This document shows, one piece after another, positions 1 to 8,136 of a DNA stretch of 62,906 nt. The notes under the pieces are model-generated. The model saw nothing but the letters and a program-made list of their open reading frames with translations. It ran no database searches and had not been told where the DNA came from. The position numbers were made by a program, and so were the translations under genes. Positions within the stretch are counted from its first letter, which is position 1, and each line of letters begins with the position of its first letter. This DNA comes from Bacteroidales bacterium. Lineage in GTDB: Bacteria; Bacteroidota; Bacteroidia; Bacteroidales; Rikenellaceae. The stretch lies in assembly GCA_949419965.1 (NCBI GenBank), contig CASPAC010000006.1, forward strand, positions 1 to 62,906, read 5' to 3'.

Positions 1-363
1 CGAAGCCCCGCCCTGCGGAGGCTCGCAAAACTCGCCCCGCTGGCTTCGGCACGAAAACAACAACAGCGCCGACCGAAGCAGAGCTTGCGAACTTACAACC
101 TGCGCTCTTTCTGAATAAAGCGAACGCAGCCTGCGGAGTAGCGAGTCCGGCGACAACCGAAGCGGCGAGCCTTCGCGCCGGGAGGCTGCGGCTCACGCAA
201 CACTGCGAATTGCAAAACCGCAGAACGACAAAAAACGGCGATCGAACAATCGTCCGCAAACAACTATTCCTTATCAATCCTCCAACGCCATTACGCCGCC
301 AGCGGACTGCTGAATCTACACAAACCACACTGACAAGAGCCGTAACCCCTATCACTCCGGGTC
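1..363 (-). repeat. Interspersed repeat, copy A (cut by window edge)
   Basis: Read on the minus strand this segment matches 51497-51870 (copy B) at roughly nine bases in ten. The match includes the core AGCAGTCCGCTGGCGGCG, the block ending in AGAAAGAGCGCAGGTTGTAAG, and a GC-rich part with short inverted GCGGAGGCTCGC/GCGAGCCTCCGC words. Copy C (55912-56230) shares the same core. Parts can be translated but the frames are not conserved between copies, so I read it as non-coding or decayed. It probably continues left of the window, where the equivalent of the FISUMP relic seen beside copies B and C would lie. I know no named element with this sequence. Confidence 0.8.
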
Positions 364-378
364 AGCTGTTTTCGGATG

Positions 379-386
379 CAAAGATA
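379..386 (-). promoter_or_regulatory. -7 promoter box reading into repeat copy A
   Basis: On the minus strand this is TATCTTTG, a perfect TAnnTTTG box, ending 16 nt before the repeat word ACCCGGAGTG. Copy B has TATCTTCG with the same 16-nt spacing although the bases between differ. The rest of 364-629 shows no gene. Confidence 0.5.
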
Positions 387-629
387 GCCGATTCCGCCGC
401 CGGTTGTCGTTATCGGTACATTTTCTGCACAGTTGCTACCATGTATCCCGGGCTGTCGGCCCACACATCCGAACTCCGGAACAGACGCAGCCACGCAATC
501 CGCGGCCGGAGCATACCCGCTGAAAACCGACACCTCACCGCTACAAACGACCAAAAGAAACACGTTGCCACACCGGCAGGCGGCCTCACCGAAAAAGCAA
601 TCCGCCACCGCCGAACGAAAATAAATCAT

Positions 630-637
630 TATCTTCG
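630..637 (+). promoter_or_regulatory. Likely mnmG promoter -7 box
   Basis: TATCTTCG (TAnnTTTG with one change) lies 27 nt upstream of the mnmG ATG in AT-rich DNA, the usual Bacteroidetes arrangement. Confidence 0.6.
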
Positions 638-664
638 CGCCGCATACACCCCAATCAAGCCATC

Positions 665-2548
665 ATGCTCGAATACGATCTCATAGTCATCGGCGGCGGA
701 CACGCCGGATGCGAAGCGGCCGCGGCCGCGGCCCGGCTGGGAACCCGCACGCTGCTGCTGACGATGGACATGACCAAAATGGCATCCATGTCATGCAATC
801 CGGCCATCGGAGGAATAGCCAAAGGTCAGATTGTCAGAGAAATAGATGCTCTCGGAGGACAAACCGGCCGCATCGCCGACCTCACGGCCGTGCAGTTCCG
901 CATGCTCAACCGCTCGAAAGGCGCCGCCATGTGGAGTCCGCGTGCACAGTGCGACAAAACGCGCTTCTCGGAGGTTTGGCGCCGTACGCTGGAGAACACC
1001 CCCAACCTCTACATCTGGCAGGACACCGCCACTGAGCTGCTTGTCGATACGACGGCCGGCCCGACTCCCCGCATCCGCGGCGTCAAAACCCGCATGGGGG
1101 TGGAGTTCGCCTGCCGCGCTGTTGTGCTCACGGCCGGCACTTTCCTCGACGGGGTCATGCACTGCGGCTCCTCCAACGCCGAAGGGGGTAGGGCAGGGGA
1201 TGCCGCCTCGCACGGAATCACGCAATGTCTCTCCGCCCTGGGATTCGAAACGGGCCGCATGAAGACCGGCACCCCGGCACGCCTCGATGCCCGAACGATC
1301 GACTTCGAAGCGCTCGAGCTCCAGGAGGGCGACGCGAAGCCCGAAAAATTCTCTTTTTCCAACGACACGCACCCCGTCGAAGACCAATTGCCCTGCTTTC
1401 TGGTCTACACTTCGCCCGAAGTTCATGACATCCTGCGCCGGGGTTTCGACCGGTCGCCGCTCTTCAACGGCACCATCCGGGGCATCGGCCCGCGCTATTG
1501 CCCGAGCATCGAAGATAAGTTGCGGACTTTCGCCGAAAAGGAACAGCACCAGCTCTTTCTCGAACCCGAAGGCCGCACCACCAACGAATATTATCTCAAC
1601 GGGTTCTCCTCCTCGCTGCCCTGGGAAATCCAATTGGAAGCGCTTCATAAGATACGCGGACTGGAGGATGTACACGTTTTCCGCCCGGGCTACGCCATCG
1701 AATACGACTATTTTCCGCCCACGCAGCTGCACCATTCGCTCGAAACCAAACTCGTAAAAGGGCTTTATTTTGCCGGCCAGGTCAACGGCACTACCGGTTA
1801 CGAGGAGGCTGCGGCGCAGGGTTTGATGGCAGGTATCAATGCCCATCGGGCCTTGAAAGGAGAGGAACCCGTCGTGTTGAAGCGCGACGAAGCCTACATC
1901 GGCGTGCTGATCGACGATCTGGTGACCAAGGGCGTCGACGAGCCCTACCGGATGTTCACCTCGCGGGCCGAGTATCGCATTCTGCTCCGGCAGGACAACG
2001 CCGACCTGCGCCTAACGCCGCTGGGACACGAAATCGGGTTAGTCACACGAAAGAATTATGAAACTTTCCTACGAAAAAAATCTGCTGTCAAGGCCCTCGT
2101 ATCTTTCGCAAAAGAACAGAGTGTCAAGGCCGATGAAGTGAACGATTATCTCCGTTCCGTCGGTTCCGACCCGCTCACTCAAGGCCGGAAGCTCAACGAC
2201 ATGCTGATGCGTAATGGCGTAACGTTCGAATCGTTGCGAAAGGTACTTCCGAAACTCGAACGGTTCATCGCCTCCAACCAAATCCCGGCCGACGCCATCG
2301 AGGAAGCGGAGATACAGATCAAGTATCGCGGGTATATCGAGCGTGAAAAATTCATCGCCGAAAAGTTGCATCGGCTCGAAAACATCGCCATTCCCGAAGA
2401 TTTCGATTACGCCCGAATGAACGCTCTTACCATCGAAGCGCGCCAGAAACTGGATCGAATCCGTCCCGCAACCATCGGTCAGGCATCCCGCATCCCGGGA
2501 GTTTCACCCGCCGACGTAAACGTTTTGCTTGTTAAATTCGGACGCTAA
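665..2548 (+). CDS. mnmG: tRNA uridine 5-carboxymethylaminomethyl modification enzyme MnmG (GidA)
   Basis: MnmG works with MnmE to install the cmnm5 group on the wobble uridine of several tRNAs, using FAD, NADH and methylene-THF, in the cytoplasm. The 627-aa product is full family length. The N-terminus carries the FAD-binding Rossmann motif GGGHAG at residues 10-15, followed by the family block MSCNPAIGGIAKG near residue 42. The C-terminal helical tail ends with IPGVSPADVNVLL, typical of the family. The ATG at 665 starts directly before the Rossmann strand, so little alternative exists. The gene stands alone on the plus strand, opposite the following minus-strand run. In many bacteria mnmG/gidA lies at the replication origin, which fits the parS site immediately downstream. 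Confidence 0.97.
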   Translation: MLEYDLIVIGGGHAGCEAAAAAARLGTRTLLLTMDMTKMASMSCNPAIGGIAKGQIVREIDALGGQTGRIADLTAVQFRMLNRSKGAAMWSPRAQCDKTRFSEVWRRTLENTPNLYIWQDTATELLVDTTAGPTPRIRGVKTRMGVEFACRAVVLTAGTFLDGVMHCGSSNAEGGRAGDAASHGITQCLSALGFETGRMKTGTPARLDARTIDFEALELQEGDAKPEKFSFSNDTHPVEDQLPCFLVYTSPEVHDILRRGFDRSPLFNGTIRGIGPRYCPSIEDKLRTFAEKEQHQLFLEPEGRTTNEYYLNGFSSSLPWEIQLEALHKIRGLEDVHVFRPGYAIEYDYFPPTQLHHSLETKLVKGLYFAGQVNGTTGYEEAAAQGLMAGINAHRALKGEEPVVLKRDEAYIGVLIDDLVTKGVDEPYRMFTSRAEYRILLRQDNADLRLTPLGHEIGLVTRKNYETFLRKKSAVKALVSFAKEQSVKADEVNDYLRSVGSDPLTQGRKLNDMLMRNGVTFESLRKVLPKLERFIASNQIPADAIEEAEIQIKYRGYIEREKFIAEKLHRLENIAIPEDFDYARMNALTIEARQKLDRIRPATIGQASRIPGVSPADVNVLLVKFGR

Positions 2549-2628
2549 ATAGCTCTCGTAGTACCGCCCGCAATCCAAAAGAATCCACACATTAAGCGAG
2601 TATTTGCACACTCACTCCGGTGCTCAAC

Positions 2629-2656
2629 AGGGGTTGTTCCACGTGGAACAACCCCT
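2629..2656. other. 28-bp perfect palindrome containing a parS-type ParB binding site
   Basis: Positions 2635-2650 read TGTTCCACGTGGAACA, a perfect 16-bp palindrome identical to the known Pseudomonas-type chromosomal parS. The symmetry extends without a mismatch to 2629-2656 (arms AGGGGT/ACCCCT). A short T-rich stretch follows (ATATTTT), so the same sequence could also end mnmG transcription. The position beside mnmG and a strand-composition switch supports a centromere role in ParABS chromosome segregation. No parA or parB gene lies in the window. Confidence 0.75.
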
Positions 2657-2659
2657 ATA

Positions 2660-3499
2660 TTTTAGAATGCATCCGCCGCGCGCAATCAACATATTATATT
2701 GAATAACAACACATTAAACTAAATATCGCATTCATAATTCTCTGCTCATAACATCGCCCAATACTTGATTTCCACCCGCCCCAATGCTACTCAGCAAAAT
2801 AACATTTCGTCAGTCACAAAACCGACAATAATCAACCAAAATTCGACCAGACACAGAAGTCCGTTTCTCAAAATCATACAAATTCAGCCGCTTCGATTAC
2901 ATCGAAAATCGCACTCTTTTTCTCCGAATTTTATGTAAAATTCAAATAAAATACATCCCCGAAAATAGTTTAAAGACTCACCTCCGGATCAAATTACAGC
3001 TTCAAATAATTTTCTTACCACGAAACTCCGATAGGATTACAGGCATAACCGGAAAATATTTTGATTTTGCAGCGAAAACCAGTGTCAAAACATAGGAAAA
3101 ACAAAAATTTTAACAAAAAAAATATCAGTCAAAATTCAGTATGTATTGACAGCAACACGGCAAGATAAATTTTACGCCAAAAATTTCGCGAGTTTTTTCA
3201 ACGAAAAAATCTATAATTCCCAAAAGTTTAGCTGCAATTCAACCTGCAAAAGCAACCATCCACTAAAAAAGGAGAGAAAAGGGAAGAGAAATAGGGTGGG
3301 GTGGTAGAAGAAAGTGCAAAAAAACAGAAAATAAAAGCGGATATAGCATGAGATAAGATAGAGACAGAATAGAACGGAGAATAATAGGATAAAATTAGCC
3401 GGAAAAACTATTGAAAATTTGCCTATTATAAGAGCGAAGGAGCAATCAAAAAAAGGTCGACTAAAACTGAGCAGAAATCACAATTAATAATAACTCACA
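2660..3499. other. AT-rich non-coding region with a strand-composition flip; candidate replication origin
   Basis: About 0.85 kb with no credible ORF and much lower GC than its neighbours. By hand count 2701-3060 has about 93 C to 37 G on the plus strand, whereas 3241-3480 has about 58 G to 28 C, including an almost pure purine tract from about 3266 to 3340. A C-rich to G-rich switch from left to right is what a replication origin leaves. mnmG and parS are adjacent. I found no good DnaA box (TTATCCACA); the nearest is GAATCCACA at 2581 (7 of 9). Either this is the origin with diverged boxes, or it is an origin-proximal spacer. Confidence 0.4.
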
Positions 3500-3526
3500 A
3501 AAAACGGACGCTCCAAAGAAGCGCCC
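3500..3526 (-). terminator. Terminator of ilvE
   Basis: Stem GGACGCT/AGCGCCC (one mismatch) followed on the minus strand by CGTTTTTTG, 25 nt after the ilvE stop. Confidence 0.75.
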
Positions 3527-3550
3527 GGTAATAAAACAGAAGTGTAAGAA

Positions 3551-4564
3551 CTACAAAACTTCGGTACACCAACCGTGTTTATCCTCAGCTCTACCGTACT
3601 GAATATCCTGCAAAAGATTGAAAAGTTTCATCAACATCGGACCGACCTCCTCGCCATACTCGTAAACCTGATTGGTCTGCATGTCGAAAATCTTAGAAAC
3701 CGGCGAGATGACGGCAGCCGTCCCGCAGGCTCCGACTTCCTCGAAAGTAGAGAGCTCCTCAACGGGAACCTCGCGCTCCTCGACCGATAAGCCCAGGTCG
3801 GATGCAAGCTGGCGCAAACTCATATTGGTAATAGATGGCAAAATCGAGGGCGATTTCGGAGTCACATATTTACCGTCCTTGATACCGAAGAAATTAGCTG
3901 CTCCGAATTCCTCGATGTGCGTATGGGTTGCAGCATCGAGATAGAGCACATTGGAATAACCCAGCTCATGGGCATGCTGGCCGGAATAGATGCTGGCCGC
4001 ATAGTTGCCACCGACTTTCACATCGCCTGTTCCACGTGGAGCAGCGCGATCCTGTTCACGGTCGAGAGCCACCTTGATAGGTTTGATCCCCTCCTTGAAA
4101 TAAGCGCCGACGGGCGAAGCGTAGATAATCAGCATCGCCTCCTTGGCCGGTTTCACACCCAGACCGACCGACGTGCCGAACATAACCGGGCGCAGATAGA
4201 GCGAGGCACCCGTTCCGTAGGGCGGGATGTAAGCCTCGTTGCGACGCACGACTTCCTTGCAACCCTCGACGATCATCTCCACGGTCGGAACCGGAAGACA
4301 CAACCGCTCGGCCGAAGTACGCAGACGACGGGCATTGTCGGCCACCCGGAAAATCCGGACCTTGCCGTCCGCGCCGCGGAAAGCTTTCAGTCCTTCGAAT
4401 AGTTCGAGTCCGTAATGCAGACAGAAAGACGACATGTGCATCCGGATGTACTCGTCGTCGGAGAACTCCATCGGGCTCCACTTTCCGTCGGAAAAAGTAT
4501 AGCGGACGTTGCAGTCGGTCTTATGGTAGTCGAAGCCCAATGAGCTCCAGTCGATATTGGCCAT
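3551..4564 (-). CDS. ilvE: Branched-chain amino acid aminotransferase (fold-type IV PLP enzyme)
   Basis: Reversible transamination of Leu, Ile and Val with 2-oxoglutarate, the last step of branched-chain amino acid synthesis, in the cytoplasm. The 337-aa length suits the longer BCAT subfamily. The PLP lysine is K183 in the block RGTGDVKVGGNYAAS. Other family blocks are GLELFEGLKAFR near residue 55 and LRPVMFGTS near 126. The ATG at 4564 gives MANIDWSSLGFDYH. It lies 27 bp after metG, so the two are probably co-transcribed. Codons 175-179 (A-P-R-G-T) form a parS-like site. The residue before GTGDxK is often Gly, Asn or Lys in the family, and Arg (CGT) here makes the ParB half-site. Confidence 0.95.
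   Translation of the reverse strand: MANIDWSSLGFDYHKTDCNVRYTFSDGKWSPMEFSDDEYIRMHMSSFCLHYGLELFEGLKAFRGADGKVRIFRVADNARRLRTSAERLCLPVPTVEMIVEGCKEVVRRNEAYIPPYGTGASLYLRPVMFGTSVGLGVKPAKEAMLIIYASPVGAYFKEGIKPIKVALDREQDRAAPRGTGDVKVGGNYAASIYSGQHAHELGYSNVLYLDAATHTHIEEFGAANFFGIKDGKYVTPKSPSILPSITNMSLRQLASDLGLSVEEREVPVEELSTFEEVGACGTAAVISPVSKIFDMQTNQVYEYGEEVGPMLMKLFNLLQDIQYGRAEDKHGWCTEVL
4028..4043. other. Second parS-like site inside ilvE
   Basis: TGTTCCACGTGGAGCA matches the perfect site at 2635 at 15 of 16 positions and lies 1.39 kb away. It is inside the ilvE coding sequence. I noticed no other CACGTG-centred sequence in the window close to the parS consensus. Confidence 0.6.
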
Positions 4565-4591
4565 GATGATATAGAGTTAAGATTATTCGGA

Positions 4592-6634
4592 TTATCCCAC
4601 GATCGCACCGTCGGCCGTCTTGGCATCGGGTCCGAGCAGGCGCAGTTTTCCGTCGGCATCTTCGGCCATCAGGATCATGCCGCGCGACAGGGTGCCCTTG
4701 AGTTCGCGGGGTTCGAGGTTGACAAGCACCAGCACCTGACGTCCGATCAGTTCCTCGGGCGTGAAATGCTCGGCGATACCCGACACGATCTCGCGCTGGT
4801 CGATGCCGGTGTCGACCGTCAATTTGAGCAATTTTTTGGTTTTAGCCACTTTTTCGGCCGTCAGAATGGTCGAAACTCGGATGTCCATCTTCTGAAAAGC
4901 ATCGAAAGTCACCGAATCTTTCTGTTTTGCGACATTTTGCGACGCTTCGGCCGCCAGGTTGGCAGCCTTGGTGGCTTGCAACTTGTCGAGCTGGCGCTGG
5001 ATGACATCGTCCTCGATCTTCTCGAAGAGAAGCGCCAGTTCGCCGATACGGTGACCGGCCGCGATCAGGTCGACCGCACCGAGACGCTCCCAATCGAACT
5101 TGTCGACCGCAAGCATGGCAAGAATCTTGGCCGCAGAGAAAGGCATGAAAGGCTCGATGGCCAGAGCGGTATTGGCCGTGATCTGCAAAGCGATGCTGAG
5201 AATGGTCTTGACCCGCCCGGGATCTGTCTTGATGACCTTCCAGGGCTCAGTATCAGCAAGATAGCGATTTCCGATGCGGGCAATATTCATCGCATCCTTC
5301 AACGCTTCGCGGAAGTGGTAATGCTCGATGTTGTTTTCGAGCGACTCCTTGACGGCCGCCATCTCAGCGATGGTCTCGCGGTCGTAGTCGGTCAACTCGC
5401 CGCAAGCGGGGACGATGCCGTCGAAATACTTCTGTGTCAATACCAAAGCACGATTGACGAAATTGCCCAGCACAGCCACCAATTCGTTGTTGTTGCGGGC
5501 CTGGAAATCCTTCCACGTAAAATCGTTGTCCTTGGTCTCGGGCGCATTGGCGCAGAGCACGTAACGCAGAACGTCCTCCTTGCCCGGGAAGTCGTCGAGG
5601 TACTCGTGCAGCCACACGGCCCAGTTGCGCGACGTGGAAATCTTGTCGCCCTCGAGGTTGAGAAACTCGTTGGAGGGAACGTTTTCGGGCAGAATATAAC
5701 CTCCATGCGCCTTGAGCATCGACGGAAAAACGATGCAATGGAAGACGATGTTGTCTTTGCCGATGAAGTGCACCATTTTGGTGTCATCGGACTTCCAATA
5801 TTTTTCCCAATCGGGCGTAAGGTCCTTGGTAGCAGATATATAACCGATCGGAGCATCGAACCACACGTAGAGCACCTTACCCTCGGCCCCCTCCACGGGA
5901 ACGGGAATGCCCCAGTCGAGGTCGCGGCTCACGGCACGCGGCTGCAGACCGCCGTCGAGCCAGCTTTTACACTGCCCGTAGACGTTGGTTTTCCACTCCT
6001 TGTGACCGTCGAGAATCCATTCGCGCAAGAAAGTTTCATACTGATCCAAAGGCAGATACCAGTGTTTGGTCTCCTTCATCACGGGCACCGAACCCGACAC
6101 GGCGCTGTGGGGCTCGATCAGCTCCTCGGGCGAGAGGGTGGAACCGCACTTCTCGCACTGGTCGCCGTAGGCACGGTCGTTGCCGCACTTGGGGCAGGTG
6201 CCGACGATGTAGCGGTCGGCCAAAAAAGTCCTGGCCTCCTCGTCGTAGTACTGCATCGACGTTTTCTCGATGAACTTGCCCTCGTCGTAGAGCTTGCGGA
6301 AAAAAGCCGACGCCGTTGCGGCATGGGTTGCGGACGAAGTGCGCGAATAGATGTCGAACGACATGCCCAGCCGCCGGAACGACTCCTTGATAAGGTTGTG
6401 GTAACGATCGACGATCTCCTGCGGCGTGACGCCCTCCTTGCGGGCCTTGATGGTGATGGGCACGCCGTGCTCGTCCGATCCGCAGACCGAGACGACGTCG
6501 CGGCCCCGCAGACGCAGGTAACGCGTGTAGATGTCCGAAGGTATGTAGACTCCCGCCAGGTGACCGATGTGCACGGGTCCGTTGGCATAGGGGAGTGCCG
6601 AAGTCACCAGATAGCGTTTGAATTCTTTTGCCAT
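4592..6634 (-). CDS. metG: Methionyl-tRNA synthetase with C-terminal tRNA-binding domain
   Basis: Charges initiator and elongator tRNA-Met in the cytoplasm. The class I signature HIGH is exact at residues 22-25 (PVHIGHLAG). The KMSKS equivalent is KISTS near residue 330. A zinc knuckle with two CxxC pairs ([13 protein letters not shown]) lies near residues 145-165. The C-terminus from [14 protein letters not shown] onward is the Trbp111-type OB fold used for dimerisation and tRNA binding. I chose the ATG at 6634 ([10 protein letters not shown]); an upstream in-frame TTG at 6664 would start inside the promoter. The -7 box lies 27 nt upstream. Probably co-transcribed with ilvE. Confidence 0.96.
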   Translation of the reverse strand: MAKEFKRYLVTSALPYANGPVHIGHLAGVYIPSDIYTRYLRLRGRDVVSVCGSDEHGVPITIKARKEGVTPQEIVDRYHNLIKESFRRLGMSFDIYSRTSSATHAATASAFFRKLYDEGKFIEKTSMQYYDEEARTFLADRYIVGTCPKCGNDRAYGDQCEKCGSTLSPEELIEPHSAVSGSVPVMKETKHWYLPLDQYETFLREWILDGHKEWKTNVYGQCKSWLDGGLQPRAVSRDLDWGIPVPVEGAEGKVLYVWFDAPIGYISATKDLTPDWEKYWKSDDTKMVHFIGKDNIVFHCIVFPSMLKAHGGYILPENVPSNEFLNLEGDKISTSRNWAVWLHEYLDDFPGKEDVLRYVLCANAPETKDNDFTWKDFQARNNNELVAVLGNFVNRALVLTQKYFDGIVPACGELTDYDRETIAEMAAVKESLENNIEHYHFREALKDAMNIARIGNRYLADTEPWKVIKTDPGRVKTILSIALQITANTALAIEPFMPFSAAKILAMLAVDKFDWERLGAVDLIAAGHRIGELALLFEKIEDDVIQRQLDKLQATKAANLAAEASQNVAKQKDSVTFDAFQKMDIRVSTILTAEKVAKTKKLLKLTVDTGIDQREIVSGIAEHFTPEELIGRQVLVLVNLEPRELKGTLSRGMILMAEDADGKLRLLGPDAKTADGAIVG

Positions 6635-6661
6635 GATGTAACGAATGCTTCTTTCCAATGT

Positions 6662-6669
6662 CAAAAATA
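6662..6669 (-). promoter_or_regulatory. metG promoter -7 box
   Basis: TATTTTTG on the minus strand, 27 nt before the metG ATG. The gap from 6670 to 6873 holds nothing else that I can identify. Confidence 0.6.
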
Positions 6670-6873
6670 CGAATTTTTACGATAATCCGAAACTTATTCG
6701 TGCTTTTTGTCATCGGACGGCAAGAGAAGCCCCGGCGGGGACAGCAAAGTCAACTTCGGTGAAGCAACGGTCTATCGGCAGTAAAGACCGCAAGACCTCC
6801 AACGCCCGAAACAAACCGCCTCAACCGTTCCGAACCCGTATCAATCTTTGCCCGAACCGGAAGAAGTTCCCGC

Positions 6874-8025
6874 CTACCGGCCAAGAAAACGTTCCTTTAG
6901 CCAACGCCGGACGGGCTCGTCATAGAGCTTGAGGGCGGCATGCGCCACGGCGATACTTATGAGGAAAATGGAGACGGCGACGAAAACATGCGTGCCCAAC
7001 GGCGCATCGGGATGTTCGGCCGCCCATTTGAGCTGAACATAAATCCACGGATAATGCGTGATGTAGAGCGGATAACTTATCGCCCCCAACCAGCGGCATA
7101 CGGCCGTCGTCCTGGCGTCGGTCATCTTGCTGCCGGCACCGACGACAACCAACAAAGGAAAGACGAACAGAACGGCTACGGCATTATATAACCCGTTCAT
7201 CCACAACGAATCGGGCGCTCCGGGACACGGAAGAACCAACACGGCGGCAAGCAAGGCCGAACACCACCAGAAACCTCCGCGCAGGTCGATGCGCCGGCCC
7301 AACCGGTACATGAGCAACCCGCAGAAGAAAGGATAGCACAGACGGCCGAAACCGACATACAACTGGTCGGGCGTGAGACCGAAACCACCGATGAGCGTAT
7401 ACCGGGCATAACTGCGGGCCTCCAGCAACGAAAAGGTGTCGATGTTGAAGGCGATGTCGAGCGTAAAAAATGCCGAAACGGCTACCAACACGACAAGAAG
7501 CGGTCTGGAAAAACGTCTTATGACGGTGGCATAGAGGATGTTGGCTACATATTCCCACGTCAGCGACCAAGTCGCCCCGTTGAGCGGGTTCATCTCCTGC
7601 CAGCCCCGGATGTCGGCGCCCGGAGGAGCCGGAATCATCAAACAAGCCAACAACAGCATCAGAACGACCCGCCACCACGGCGTCTGCGCCACGAGCGGGA
7701 ACATCGGAGCATCGCCGAAGAAGAAGAACAGGACTCCGATAACACAACCCAGCACCACCAACGGCTGCAGGCGGATCAGACGGCGCTTGAAGAAACTCCA
7801 CGTGCTCATCTGCGGCCAACGGTCGTCGTAGGCATAGCCAATGACGAAACCGGAGAGCACGAAAAAGAAATCCACGGCGAGGTAACCATGGTTGAGAATC
7901 TGAAACACGGGGCCGGCCGAATAAGTCTCGAACAGATGGAACGCCACCACGATCATGGCGGCGACACCGCGAAGTCCGTCGAGAATCTCGTAGCGCGGTT
8001 TCGATGCGTCGATTTGCAGAGCCAT
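6874..8025 (-). CDS. Acyltransferase family 3 (OafA/YrhL-like) membrane protein
   Basis: A polytopic inner-membrane O-acyltransferase of the Acyl_transf_3 family, which usually transfers acetyl or succinyl groups to surface glycans. The 383-aa product begins with the family block YEILDGLRGVAAMIVVAFHL, whose histidine is the conserved catalytic-type residue. DFFFVLSGFVIGYAY follows, then about ten hydrophobic segments. The ATG at 8025 is preferred because an in-frame TTG at 8061 lies inside the -7 box. It is single in its transcription unit and the substrate cannot be told from sequence. Confidence 0.88.
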   Translation of the reverse strand: MALQIDASKPRYEILDGLRGVAAMIVVAFHLFETYSAGPVFQILNHGYLAVDFFFVLSGFVIGYAYDDRWPQMSTWSFFKRRLIRLQPLVVLGCVIGVLFFFFGDAPMFPLVAQTPWWRVVLMLLLACLMIPAPPGADIRGWQEMNPLNGATWSLTWEYVANILYATVIRRFSRPLLVVLVAVSAFFTLDIAFNIDTFSLLEARSYARYTLIGGFGLTPDQLYVGFGRLCYPFFCGLLMYRLGRRIDLRGGFWWCSALLAAVLVLPCPGAPDSLWMNGLYNAVAVLFVFPLLVVVGAGSKMTDARTTAVCRWLGAISYPLYITHYPWIYVQLKWAAEHPDAPLGTHVFVAVSIFLISIAVAHAALKLYDEPVRRWLKERFLGR

Positions 8026-8049
8026 TGCGTCAGGATTGTTCGGGAAGTG

Positions 8050-8057
8050 CAAAGTTA
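8050..8057 (-). promoter_or_regulatory. Acyltransferase promoter -7 box
   Basis: TAACTTTG on the minus strand, 24 nt before the ATG at 8025. Its position excludes the longer start. Confidence 0.6.
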
Positions 8058-8088
8058 ACAATAAAAGACGACTGCCGACACCTCCCGC

Positions 8089-8118
8089 GAAAAAAGCCGG
8101 GGTTGATGCCCCGGCTTT
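8089..8118 (-). terminator. Terminator of the S46 peptidase gene
   Basis: Perfect stem GCCGGGG/CCCCGGC (8096-8115) followed by TTTTTT on the minus strand. Confidence 0.85.
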
Positions 8119-8136
8119 CTACTTATCGTATAATAC

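Noticed and set aside
210..686. 158-codon plus frame at the left end
   Set aside because: It lies across the reversed repeat copy A and the mnmG promoter and overlaps the mnmG start. Arg/Thr-rich composition is typical of shadow frames.
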